Assembly: GCA_963556145.1 (NCBI GenBank)
Contig: OY744461.1
Coordinates: forward strand, 2,356,001 to 2,420,000
Direction of reading: 5' to 3'
Origin: Hygrocybe punicea
Taxonomy: Eukaryota; Basidiomycota; Agaricomycetes; Agaricales; Hygrophoraceae
DNA: 64,000 bases
The number at the start of each line of letters is the position of its first letter. Within the stretch, counting starts at the first letter, position 1. The position numbers were made by a program, and so were the translations under genes. This document shows, one piece after another, positions 1 to 11,148 of the stretch. The notes under the pieces are model-generated. The model had not been told where the DNA came from. It was given only the letters and a program-made list of their open reading frames with translations, and ran no database searches.

Positions 1-1049
1 TCACAGACATTATGTGTGGACAATGCTTATGTAGCCCTGTTTCGGGGCCCATCTATGGCTTAGGCAAGGATATGACAAATTATTGAACCCATGCTTTGGG
101 CATGGCCCTGAACTAAGATGAAATAAAAATTACTGAACAAGTGCCTTGGTCAAGCCCTGAGCTAGGGTTAGATGCCAAGCACTGCTACAGTACTGGAAAA
201 TCCCTGGCTGAGGGATTTTTGGGGGCTTTCTGGTGACTTGGATTATGTAAGACAGCAAATCAGAAAATGTTCTAAGTCCATCCTTTGCCATTGTTTGTCA
301 ACGTTCATTCCTTTCCCTTCAACTGCCATCTGCTCTCCTCTCAACACCAACTCGTAACTTCTCTCTCTTTTGACCCTCTCCCCTCTTTGGCTGGAGTCAT
401 AAAGCCCTGAGCTGTTAGTCCTCCCTGTCTGTGAGTGTCACCCCGTTTATATTGGCTTCCACCATTGTGATCCCCCCTTTCATGTACTTTACTTTTTACA
501 TTCTTCATGTCGTAGAGTAGCTATTTCACAATGATATGTGGTTTCATGAAGTATTTGATTAATTGAGGAAGCTATGATTAATTGAAGAAGTTATTATACC
601 ACAAAATGTTGAAAAGGGAATTAGCTAGTGCTAAACCCAGGCCAGGACCCCCTTGGACTGGGGTTGACTCAGTGTGAAAACAGGGATAAATTTGAAGCCC
701 AGAACAAACATAACGTCCATGGCACGGAAAAAGCCAATTTCTAGCCCTAGACCAGGGCTGTAAAAAAAATACCTGGATCTGGGCTTGGCACAAATAGGCA
801 TGTAAACAGCGGCTTGACGCTGATGGAGCTTGCGATGACAGATAGAGCTCAGGCTTTGTACACGAGCATGATTAATTTTGTAATCAGGTGATTTGATCAC
901 AAGGCGACACGTATTACAATAACTGTGTCGATGACCTTTTTCCTTGCCTCGTTTTTCCTCCCTCCTTCCATTCCATCCCTCCTCCATGGTTGTGTAACTC
1001 GGCCAATTTCTTCCTTCTCTTCCTACAATCCTTATAATCCTGTTTGTCA
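1..1049. other. Non-coding 5' part of a retroelement
   Basis: No convincing protein is encoded on either strand. The stretch directly precedes the Gag-like gene of the tyrosine-recombinase retroelement and is probably its leader or terminal-repeat region, but the left end of that element could not be fixed because it may lie outside the window. Two short similar phrases around CAAGCCCTGAGCTAG (near 150) and AAAGCCCTGAGCTGTTAG (near 402) hint at internal repetition. Confidence 0.4.
626..796. repeat. Possible small MITE with degenerate inverted ends
   Basis: The left end TAGTGCTAAACCCAGGCCAGG resembles the reverse complement of the right end, which reads TTGTGCCAAGCCCAGATCCAGG. The interior has further CCAGG/CCTGG words, as in non-autonomous hAT elements. 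No target-site duplication was seen, so this is only a suggestion. Confidence 0.25.
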
Positions 1050-2083
1050 ATGACTGTTTCCATTCCCCTGCCTGGTACCGGCAACAAAGATACTTCTAAC
1101 TTCGCTACCGACAACACCAATGTTCGCGAACGCATCCTGAGGGAAAACGATGCGAGAGAAGCGAGAAATGCAGTCCGTCAATCTCAACGTGAGGATCCCG
1201 AATACATCGAAGTGGTCGATCCAGACAAACCGCTTCTTGATGTGAATCCAAATTGGACAAATGATGATGAGCTTGAGCGATTCTCTACTCCTCCTCCTAA
1301 TAATGATCTTGATGATATTCTCTCCACAATCATGAGACTTACTCCACGCTCTAAGAAAGCCGTTGTTCTTCTCTGTGGAGACAAGATAGATAAACCAAAC
1401 ATCAGATCAGGATCAACTGCTCCGAAAATTCTCTTCTCCTCTGAGAATGCTTGTCCAAATCCCTCCCACACTGCTAGATCATATAAAGTTCATCCGCTTC
1501 TCATTCAACTTGCCGAAATGAATTTCCATGTCCCTCTCACTCTTTTCACCTCAGAGTTGACCGACCGCCTATGGAAGAACTCTGCTATTCTCTCCATGAA
1601 GAAGATAATGCTACTTTCAGGCTCAAAGGCAACAATCATCAACCCTGCTCAATTCCCTGATGAAGATCTCGTTTCCATAGCAGAATTCCATGAAGCATAC
1701 CAAAACCTACTCAAATTCCAGAAACAATTCGGAGACAATAAATTTTTTCAATGATCCGTTAATCATTATCAATTCCTTTGCTCAACATCACACTTTGCAC
1801 AGAATTTCTGAGCCATCAGAAAATTTGATAAAGATATTCACCAGGAACTCGCTTTTGATTCAAAGGAATTCAACAAAGAGATTTATTTGATAAAGTTCAA
1901 GAGAACCAAGTCAGAAATCTTCCACAATGAGCAGTGGGAAGAGAATGATTGTCAAGAACTTGGCAGTGGTCCTGATCGTTCATTTTCTGACAAGGCCAGA
2001 GACTGATCCCATCCCTACACTGATCACTCTTCTAGTGGTAGAGCCAATGCCTTGAAAGACAAACCCTTTCTGGCAGGCAAGAA

Positions 2084-3402
2084 TAGTGTTGCCGTAGTTT
2101 GGTTCCGAACCTAGCCGAACCCAGTTCAAACCCCGAACCGAACCCTAGGTTCAGTCTAAGTTCAGCCAAGTGCTGAACCGGACCACGGGTTCAGTTCCGG
2201 GTTTCGAGGCCTGCCGGATTTCCTGAATGGCTCCAAACCACGTCCAAACCGCGAACACGGATATTTTTAAGGTATTTATTTCATTTGTTTTTCGTATTTC
2301 TTTACTTACTTTTTCGTGTTAAATGGTATCATGTGACCATTACACGAAGGTTTCTTCACCAACAACAACAACGCAAGGCCAATGAACGCAACACAATGTC
2401 GTGTTCATGGACACAGGTAAGTTTTATCATTTATCTTAACTTTACTAATATTATCTGTTACAGGAAACTTGACTGCAACCACATCGCGAGCACACCACCA
2501 CAGCACAAAATGGATCCCAATGCCAACACAATGCCAACGGACGCGGGACAGCCACAACACTACCACCACCATCACCACCACCACCGGCGGCGGCAATGGC
2601 AACGGCAACCAGGCAATGACAATGGCAATGGCAACAGCAACCAGGCAATGACAACGGCAACAGCCAGCAGCAGCAGCAACAGCGGAAGCAGCAGCGCCGG
2701 CAGCAACGGCAGCAGTGGCAGTGGCAGTGGCAGCGGCAACAGCAAATGCCATCCAACATCACCACCAGCAGTGGCAACAACAATGGCAAGGACAACCACG
2801 ACGGCCAGCAGCAGCAGCAACAGTGGCAGCGGCAATGGCAACAGCAGCAGCAGGAGCGCAGCAATGACAGCAGCAATGGCAGCAGCAGCAGCAGCAGCAG
2901 CAGCAACGGCCACGACAGCAGCAGCAGTGGCAGCAGCAATGGCGACGGCAGCAGCAGCAGCGCCAGCAACAGCAGCAACAGCAGCAGTGGCAGTGGCACC
3001 GGTGACAGCAGCAGCAACAGCCACGACAGCAGCAGCAGCAACGGCGGCAGCAGCAGCAGCAGCAGCAGTTGCAGCAACAATGGCCACGGCAGTGGCAGCA
3101 ACAGCAACAGTGGCAATGGCAATGGCAGCAGCAGCGCCGGACAGCTCCCCCGCAGCCCAACTACCTCGCGAAGTGCAGTGCCATATCAATTGATACGTGC
3201 CTGCCATTTGCGAGGAGAACAGAGCTCATGGGGTGAGCCCATCTCGGTCCTGGGTTCAGACCGAACCCAGACCAAACATGGACAGACGGTTCGATGCCGT
3301 CTGGGTCCAGGTTTGGCCCAGTGCCAAACCGGACCTGAAGTTCGGTTCGCGGTTCCGCCAAAAATGGTCGGAACCGGACCAAACTGAACTTCGGCAACAC
3401 TA
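2084..3402. mobile_element. Non-autonomous hAT element, 1.3 kb, with 8-bp target duplication
   Basis: The ends are inverted: the left starts TAGTGTTGCCGTAGTT and the right ends AACTTCGGCAACACTA. They are flanked by identical 8-bp copies of GGCAAGAA at 2076-2083 and 3403-3410; an 8-bp duplication is the hallmark of hAT transposition. GAACC/GGTTC words crowd both subterminal regions (2100-2230 and 3240-3390). No transposase is present; the middle is a trinucleotide-rich expansion. It sits inside the retroelement Gag gene and must be younger than it. The end sequence resembles that of the 12 kb hAT element at 6033-18057, which suggests a related transposase mobilised both. Confidence 0.9.
2545..3145. 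repeat. Trinucleotide-rich low-complexity expansion (CAG/CAA/GGC)
   Basis: About 600 bases consist mostly of imperfect CAGCAG, CAACAG, GGCAAT and GGCAGC runs. They create long open frames on both strands that read as poly-Ser/Asn/Gln, poly-Ala/Thr or poly-Leu; these are artefacts of composition. The block lies wholly inside the hAT element at 2084-3402. Confidence 0.85.
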
Positions 3403-3659
3403 GGCAAGAACAGTACACCCACCACCATCACTTGTCTTATCTGCAGATGGCTGGGTCACAGATTTACTAATTGCACTTACACCACCACCGAGAGAGGCCT
3501 ACAAGTCTGGTCGAAATGGTTCGAAAAATCCTTCACCACACGTACTTCCGGCAATCCCATCTGCATCAATTGGAACATATTTGGCAAATGCACCAAACCT
3601 CACCCCAATTACCACTCTTGTTCAATCTGCGGCAATGGTGGTCACCATGCCAGTTCCTG

Positions 3660-5542
3660 AGCCTGTCTTTGAATCCCTAAAGGATCGAATTACCACTCCT
3701 TATAATGCTGATGTGTTTGAACGCACTCTTAATGATGCCAACCTACTCTCTTGTTATCCTGACCTACCACATAAACTCAGATTCAGATTTCCCATTGGCA
3801 ACTTAGAACCTCTCACCAAAACATATGCACCTCTGAATCATGTTTCCATTAACAATCATTTAGATGACATTCTCAGTTATTTTACTTCTGAAATTGCATT
3901 ACGACGTATGTCTGGTCCCTTCACCAGATCCAAAATCAAGAACATCCTAGGTGGCCCTTTCCATTCCTCACCAATTCAAGTCGCCATAGTTCCAAGCGAA
4001 CTTGGCAAACCAGACAAAAAAATGCATATGCTGCAATTTATTGTTCAAAGGCACACCCAAGATATCAGTCAACAATGCTCTCAATTCAGACGATTTCCCT
4101 ACTCAATGGGGCACTGCCCATGAAATGGCGGAAATTGTGAGTCTTTCAATCCTTTCCACCCCCTTGCACCCTTTTGCCTGGCCGCTCCATTCATCTGTTG
4201 AAGAGTGGCATGTTATTCACTCATGGTCCATGTGCATGGCACATAACGACCAGCACATCCTCGTGCACTTCCGGCAGTCCAGTCCAGTCCTTACCTTCCT
4301 CCCTTATCCTTCCCACTTACATGTTAAGTGTCCTTACAAATTTCCATTGTAACGACAGATCATAAATGCTCCGCCAGGAGCTCAGGCAGCCACCCTAGAT
4401 GTCGAGGGCACCTACCATACCATTCCTGTATGGCCGCCACACAAATGCTTCCTTATTGTGAGTCTCCTTGACAAGTTCTACATGGATCATGACATGATCT
4501 TTGGCTTGACCATGGTGGGTGGTCACCAAGGTGAAGTCACTGATGCCATGGTTGACATATGCGAGAGCAGGGCCATCGGTCCTATGATCAAATGGGTAGA
4601 TGACTTTAATCTGTTTCACTTCCCCTTGGCTGGGGATGGCGTATCTACCCCGTTCATATACGCATATGACCCCTCTTCCATGAAGGAATGCATTTTGGAC
4701 TTGAACATCCCATGGCACCCAACCAAGGGCTAGAACTTTAAAGATACCATTGTCTATGTCAGTTTTCTGTGGGATATACCTGCCTGATCCGTCTCACTGA
4801 CTGAAGATAAAAGTTTAAAGTTTAAGTGATGTGTTGACAGCTTTTTACTCAATTACAAGTCCAATCGTGTTCTTGAGAAGGAAGTCCTGAAGCTGAGTGG
4901 CTCGCTTTCACACATTGCCTTCGTATACACATCCAGATGCTCATACCTCTCCTCCATTTACACCTTTTCAGCATCATTTACTGATAAGTTTCGTCCTTGC
5001 TGGGTTCCTGCTTCCGTCACCTCAGATCTCACTCATTGGAGCAAATTGTGTGATCACCCATTCTCCCATGTGTTGGCTCCCAAGCATTCAATGACCAATC
5101 TTGGCATCTGGGTAGATGCCTCCTCTAGCTGGGGCATTGGCATCCTCATAGATGGTCTCTGGGATGCCTGGAAACTTGTGGAGGGCTGGTGTGCCCCGAG
5201 CCATCATATTGGTTGGTTAGAAGCCCTTGCAGTTGAACTAATGACACTGACATTGGGGGCGATGGGTGTGCGGGATGCGGATTTCCTTGTGCGTAGTGAC
5301 AACATCAGCGTCATTGGCACCTTTGGCAGAGGCCGTGGGTGGAACTTCATGATCAACCTGTCGATCTGGAGGACTGATCTGCTTCTGGTAGACAACAACA
5401 TCTCCCTTTCCCTGCAATACGTTGAATCAAAGGACAATTTGGTGGACCTCATTTCACGCAGCATCTTGGGCCCCAGATCATCTCAATCTCCCTACATTAT
5501 AGCTCTCCCCAAGGAGCTCTCCCTGTTCCTGGTCCATGCCTA
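3660..5542 (+). pseudogene. Reverse transcriptase-RNase H region of the YR retroelement
   Basis: The first part (about 3660-4138) encodes the N-terminal fingers side with PVFESLKDRITTPYNADVF and a broken ISVNNALNSDDFPTQWGTAH segment. A GTGAGT...ACAG interval (about 4139-4361) may be an intron or filler. The palm follows: ATLDVEGTYHTIPV, then FGLTMVGGHQG, then the catalytic KWVDDF at about 4588-4605. An RNase H domain lies at about 5094-5470, with IWVDASSSWGIG (first Asp), LEALAVELM (Glu), VRSDNISVI (Asp) and VESKDNLVDLISR near the end. Stops occur at 4731, 4784 and around 4830. The polymerase copies element RNA; this copy cannot be functional. Confidence 0.65.
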
Positions 5543-5739
5543 GCACACCCCATTGCAATCCATTGTTGACATGTGTCAACGAGATCCCGATGTCTTCACC
5601 ATTCCACACTGCTTTGGTCAGCAGTATTCGGAATGGTGTGTCGCGAGCATCTGGTGGTCGAATTGAGAAAAGACCTAGAAAACCCAAAAAAGGCTGCGAA
5701 TACACTCCCTCTGTTCTATGTCCCTTTGTCTGCACTAGT

Positions 5740-6032
5740 GATTGCCTCTTGGCTTGGCGCACTCCCTTCTTGTCATCTTTCCATTCCACCTCTCATGCCG
5801 AGCTTACAGTTCCCATAATATCATGTTTATTTGAGGTTCTCCTCCTGTCTCTTGATGAGAACACCAGATCCATTTATGGGGCTGGTCTCCTACGATTCCA
5901 TCAATTCTGTGATAGCACGAAGGTCCCCAAGCACAAGCGGATGCCTGCCTCAGAGATTCTGTTGGCTGCCTTTGCTGCTACTGCAGCTGCAAAAGTATCT
6001 CGCTCTTGTCTTGACTCTTGGTTGGCTGGCAT
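5740..6032 (+). pseudogene. Tyrosine recombinase of the retroelement, N-terminal part
   Basis: From about 5822 the frame encodes SLDENTRSIYGAGLLRFHQF and SEILLAAFAATAAAKVS, a SAM-like helical core-binding domain typical of fungal retroelement tyrosine recombinases. The frame ends at DSWLAG where the 12 kb hAT element is inserted, and it resumes without a base lost at 18066 (IHFWHIFNGAPW). Upstream joining to the RNase H region is through several stops (5643-5820). The recombinase would integrate the circular DNA copy; it is split and inactive here. Confidence 0.6.
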
Positions 6033-6220
6033 TAGTATTGCAACGGCTCAGTCCGGCTTGGCTCGGCTACGGCTAACAACGGTTAACCCATATATGGGTT
6101 GTTAGCCAGACCGGACCGTTGTGGCAACGGCTAAGCCACGGCTAACCATCCAAAAAAGGAAATTTGTCAGGTGACCCAGGTTGGCCAGGTCTGTTATTTG
6201 TATTTACCGTTTTGTTCATT

Positions 6221-6600
6221 GCTCACCCGTACAAAGTACAAGTGAGCATTCCCCAACTCATCATTCGCCTGTACAAAGTACTAGCGAACTTTTATCTTGG
6301 CTCAGACGTGCCCTAACCTCTTGGCTCAGAGACTCTTGCGTTCCATCGTTGTTCGTCTTGGCTCAGACTTGCCCTAACTTCTTGGCCTCCAAGACTCCTT
6401 CGTTCCATTCTTGCTCGTCTGTACAAAGTACAAGTGAGCTCCAGCCTCCAGGCGTGTCTTGGCTCGGGTGCTCCCATCGCTCTAGCCGTTCTCGTTCGCC
6501 TGTACTGAGTATCAACAAGCTCCACGCTCCCATTGGCCTTGGCTCAGGTGCTCCCATTGGTCAATCTATTCTCGTTGGCCCATACAGTGTATCAGCGAGC
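6221..6600. repeat. Five subterminal palindromic repeats of the hAT element
   Basis: Copies of an imperfect 25-27 bp palindrome centred on CCTGTACAAAGTACAAG lie at 6221-6247, 6264-6288, 6413-6439, about 6495-6520 and about 6571-6600. The best ones start GCTC and end GAGC. Longer units with TTGGCTCAGAC.TGCCCTAAC are also duplicated (about 6295 and 6356). They sit between the left end and the accessory gene and could be transposase-binding sites or a promoter array; function is inferred from position only. Confidence 0.65.
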
Positions 6601-6693
6601 TCTTTGACTTCGTCTTTCACCACTCCTTTGCATCCCTATCCGTGTGTACCTTTATTTTTGCACCTATTCTATTAACCCAAATACTGCTGTCAG

Positions 6694-9284
6694 ATGCCGT
6701 CGACCTTCAAAACCTTCATCCTCGACAACTTTGTAATCACCTCCCCAAATGCGGGTCCCTTAGCTGCCTTCCCCAGTTACCACAATTTCGACTGTGATGA
6801 TCCAGGGCCAGAGTGGACCTATACAACGAATTGGGCGTGCAACGATCTTCCACAGCTCCCATTTGTGCCCCGTTCGATACGATGGGATCACCCATTAATA
6901 CAGTGTCTAGTCTGTGATTACAAGTCGCTATCTATCGAACGTGTCCGTGGTGGGTTCCAATTATCAGCTGCTACCCAAGAAAAATGGCACGATCTCGAAA
7001 CCTCTCTCTATGTGGTTGCTCGGGAATTACTGGGAAAAGCCCTGGGTGCATTTTTTCCACTTGAATACAGATGTTTCCCCATCCCTCACACATATGGCTA
7101 CCTCCGCATTCATACACGTGAACACTCAGCCCGAAAGTGTGCCATGAAGTCCCGAGATGCTTTCATACCATTGATGGGACTGTGTTCAATGGCCATCTCA
7201 TTTTTCACAGCCAGCTATGTCCCATATGGCGACGACCCCAACTGGGTGAAGATACTCCCTAGCGAAACCAAGGTCCACCCAGAGTGGGTCCAGCAACTGC
7301 GGGATTCACCGATCACCGACTTCACCGACAGCGTTCCAAGAGTAGGCGTGGTCATTGACGTGCATCAATGCAAATGGTTGGCACACATCCCAAGACTCGT
7401 CAGAGTCGATATCCCTATCTGGTTCATATGGAGCACCCTCGACAAGCCCCTATGCGTATTACCCAAACCTGAGGTGGCAAACTACTTACCCAATAATGCA
7501 CAAGTCCAGGCTGCCTGCCAGCAGTGGCAGTTGGAGCAGTTGTCTCCGCCACTGCCTAGCCCTACCACTGATGTAACATCCTCCAAGAAGTTCCCTAAGC
7601 CAAATCCAGGCTCTCGCCAGAAACTTGGAGAAACTTGGCAGGAATTCTTTGTTCGACAAGCAGTACGCCATGAGAAAATTGCTGCCATGGAGACCACACA
7701 AGAAACAGCTGCTCTCTTGGCTCGTCAGAAGGAAGGTGAATGCTTTCACGCACCAGGGAAGAGAGGGGCTGCTGTCTTCCGCTGGCTGGAAATGGATGGC
7801 TTTCGCCTCAGAACGAGAGTCAATTTCAGAGAGATAGAAGATCTGTGGGAAGAAAAGCCGCCAGAACATATGCGATATAATGCCTTTGATAGGGAATGGG
7901 ACATCTGTACCGAATTTAACCCCGACGCGCCAGACAAGGAAGACCCATTCGGTAACGACGACTACGACGGTGAATATGATGATCCCACCTTGGAAGAAGG
8001 TGAGGCGAGGCAACCTGCTGATCAAATCAATAGCCAAACAATACCTGCGGGTCCACTTCCTGCGGAACACTGGCAGCGAGATGTGCTGTCCATTCATGGT
8101 GTCGGCGATCGCCACACGGATGCCGCTGCTCCTAAATTTACGACTACCCTTGACTGCCATCTTTATGATCGCTTTGGATTTGATTGGGATGACACCGCCT
8201 ACGCTGACGGTCCTACACCATCAAATACCAAATGGGACCGGACCCTTAATATTTTGCAGGACCCTCACCCTCAAGTGGCTACTAAATACAAGGGCCCAAT
8301 CTTCGACTTCGTCGCACGTCTGATCGATGGACCAGTGGACAGGTTATCAGCTATGCCATGGGATCTCAGTTCGTCGAGCCTTTTTCCATTGCGTGAATGA
8401 CAGGAACATTATCTGACAATTGAGCAGAGGGAGATGATGAACCATAGAGATCAAAAAATATTTTTTGGGGTCCACGAGTGCTACTGCGAATATTGATTGG
8501 CTGCTTACAGTAGATAGTCCGGTCACCGCTCTGCAATGCCTCCAATCGTGTAGGGATATCACAGAAGCTGTTTGGTATCTTGCGGAACGCGGAATCTCCT
8601 TCAATACCCTCAATCCTTGCCCAGCCTTTTTACACCCACCTCCATCAACAGGCCCTCCACCACCCCCCATATCTCTCGGTGTGCGTGCAGTTGGCTACCA
8701 GCCTGATGCTGCTGATTATGCCACTTATGAAGTGGCTCGAGACCATTTTCTACATTCTCCACATGCACATGAAGCAATCCTCAAGGGTGGTATTGTCTGG
8801 TGCCTCGCGATGGAATTCGTTGGCCCTGGACGGGTTCTTACTGGCCCCTCTAGTGCAGCCTTCTCTCGTGGGCAAGTCTTCCGTTTTGCGGATGGCACTA
8901 CTTTCTGTGACGATCACCTCAGTGAAGATGAGCTTGACCTCATATGTGGCATATATAGGGTGTATACTGGTGGGTACCCTCTCTAGATTCGTCAGCCATG
9001 CGTTAAGTCAACGTGATGTAGGATCGAACCAACAGGTCTCCCATCTTTCCTGGTGGCCAAAGCACTCAACTTGGCAGAAGAGCCTTTTCAATGTTGGCCA
9101 CTGGACTCCCGCTGCCAAGGACTGGTTTCAGAAACGTCTCGAACTCATCCAGCAGAACAAGGCCTCATGTCGGACTGCTAGAAAGTGGTATGAATCTCTT
9201 CTGAGGCATGGAAGGTCACTGCGTTTGGCTCAGAAGATAAATGAGGTAGCGGGCCAGTTCATAGAAGGCGAGACATTTCTGTAG
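6694..9284 (+). pseudogene. hAT accessory gene of unknown function, agaricomycete repeat family
   Basis: A 568-codon frame starts at ATG 6694. It continues past an in-frame TGA (8398-8400) and a frameshift at an A/T homopolymer near 8450-8466, and then uses a GT-AG intron (8970-9021) to reach the stop at 9284. The full reading would be about 840 residues. Visible features are an acidic stretch around residues 410-445 and conserved-looking blocks near the end (LKGGIVWCLA, DDHLSEDELDLICG, LSWWPKHSTW, WFQKRL). I recognise this as a multicopy protein family of mushroom genomes without known enzyme motifs. It ends 113 bases from the convergent hAT transposase, which suggests it is cargo or a helper. 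The stop and frameshift indicate a dead copy. Confidence 0.6.
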
Positions 9285-10878
9285 TTTGTTGGTCTCGTTT
9301 CATTGTTTTTCCTTGTATCGTGTACATTTGTCTTACCATCCACGTCGACCACATTATTTACGTGATGTTCTTGTGTCCCTTCATTTCATAATAAATTTTA
9401 TATTTCTACTGAAGTTTTTCTGTAAGAGACTGAATGAATGAGTTGATGTGGGAGCTGCATCTGTGCATCATCATAAGTCTCCAACTCATGAAGCTCCTGA
9501 CCCCAATCCAGACCATCCATAAAATTGAGACCTCTTCCCTGCCAAATGGAATACTTCAAAAGTTGAAGGGCTTCCATTAATTCAGGTGAAATGCGATTCC
9601 ATCGTGCAGTCATAGTTTCCTTGCTTGATGAAAACACTCTTTCACAAGGCACTGCCAAAGCTTGTATCGGTAAAATGTCCATGGCAAGAGAAAAAATTCT
9701 CGGATAGCGAAGTTGATTTTCCTTGTCCAACTATGTTTAGCATGAAATGGATACATCTGTCATCGGCCTCACATACCTGCCAGTATGTCAGACTCTTTGT
9801 TGTTGGCTGTGTATCGCAAAGGTAAGCTGCGGCCTCAACTTCTATTGCCCATTGCACAACTGAGTGACCTCGAATACGGTTGAGGCTGAGGATGTCTCTC
9901 ACAGTGGGACATGGCAGGACTGCAGGTGGTTCTGCATTTACTACAGGGCCCTCGGTTCCAGTAGTAGGGTCATACAGGCGAAGCTATGTAAGATAGAGTA
10001 ATTCAGGTGATAAAAGTGGAAATATTATTGGTACATACGGCATTAATAAATAAATCTTTGGCCCAATCAACTCGCTCTGGCATGTACTCCTCGAGCCACG
10101 TCAATTTGATGGATGGATCCAGAACTGGAAAAAAACCGTCAGCAAAAGCAAAAAATTAGTTAGATACAGACTCATGGCCAGTGTGTAAGCAGGGACCATG
10201 TCCGTTCAGCTACTATATAATTCAAGTTTGTCGATCCCCTTCTGGACGATTTCAGAAGTTTCCGGATTCTGCTCTTGATGTACTTTCCAGACATTGAGCA
10301 TCGCTTCAAATGCAGGTACGGCGTGACATAATGTTGGAGTCTTCTCATGTGATAACATTTGTTGGAAGGCATGTGGAATCTGACAATGATAATACATTAT
10401 ATAGAAAAGGAACAATCAAATATACTCACCTCGAGAATAGATTGAAATTTTCGAAGAGTGTTCCAGTTGGAATCACGGAGCTGGAACTTGTGCAGTTCAG
10501 AAAATTCCAGGCTTTCGAGGAAGGTGTCAAGAACCTAGATAACCACATCAAATATTGGCCATGAAATAAAAAATAAAAAATAACTCTTGAAGATCAATGG
10601 CTTGTTCAATCATGAGTAATGTTGAAGACCACCTCACTTCCATGTCACGCAGAAGCTGAAGTTCCTTCTGCTCTAATCTCTCAAACAAGGATGAAAAATA
10701 CTGTCAGCACAGAGAAGATGATTGGATCTAGTATAAATTAATGTTTTCGCATCAAAAGGTAAGTTGCTGCACAAGATAGCAAGAGAGAGACATACTGCAC
10801 AAATGAGAGATCGGACAGTTGCAATTGGATCTCGGTCAATCCCTTCCAAGAAGTTTGCAGGGTAAAAGTCGTCAGCGG

Positions 10879-11033
10879 TGGAGTGGTACGGAGATACCAC
10901 TCCGAGGGCTAGCTGGAGAATCTCGCAGAAGAGCTGGCGAGGAAGGATGGATTCGGACTGACTACTGACAGGGATCTATCTACAACGAACCGTGGGAGCC
11001 TCGTCACGTGACTAGGCACTCGCTACTACTCCA
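10879..11033 (-). repeat. LTR (3' LTR in element orientation)
   Basis: 155-bp copy, nearly identical to 13462-13616. It begins with an internal inverted repeat, GGAGTGGTA...TACCACTCC, right at the tip. Confidence 0.9.
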
Positions 11034-11049
11034 AGTGCCCCCCTTCCTC
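11034..11049 (-). promoter_or_regulatory. Polypurine tract
   Basis: The minus strand reads GAGGAAGGGGGGCACT directly before the downstream LTR, as expected for the plus-strand priming tract of an LTR retroelement. Confidence 0.7.
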
Positions 11050-11148
11050 ATAGCGACGTCCTCGTCGCTATCAAAGACTCGAAACAGGGGGGAAAGAGGA
11101 AAAGAAAAGGGGGAAAACAGACTGAAAGACAGACCAAAAACAACCAAG

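Larger units (their letters stand above)
1050..3655 (+). pseudogene. Gag-like protein of the retroelement, split by a hAT insertion
   Basis: The first open part (1050-1754) encodes an acidic N-terminal region followed by a helical region with HPLLIQLAEMNFHVPLTLFT at about residues 147-166, a pattern common in Gag-like proteins of agaricomycete YR retroelements. The frame is then lost at about 1740-1755 and continues with stops to 2083. After the inserted element the reading resumes at 3411 with two zinc knuckles: a clear CCHC at 3433-3468 (CLIC, GH, C) and a second beginning CSIC at about 3616, whose last cysteine codon is replaced by a stop (TGA at 3658). A Gag role in nucleic-acid packaging is inferred from the knuckles and position. 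ATG 1050 is the first in-frame ATG. Confidence 0.6.

Noticed and set aside
2285..3387. Several long overlapping frames on both strands encoding poly-Ser, poly-Ala, poly-Leu or poly-Cys
   Set aside because: They come from a trinucleotide repeat block inside a hAT element; every frame is open because of composition, and none has a recognisable domain.
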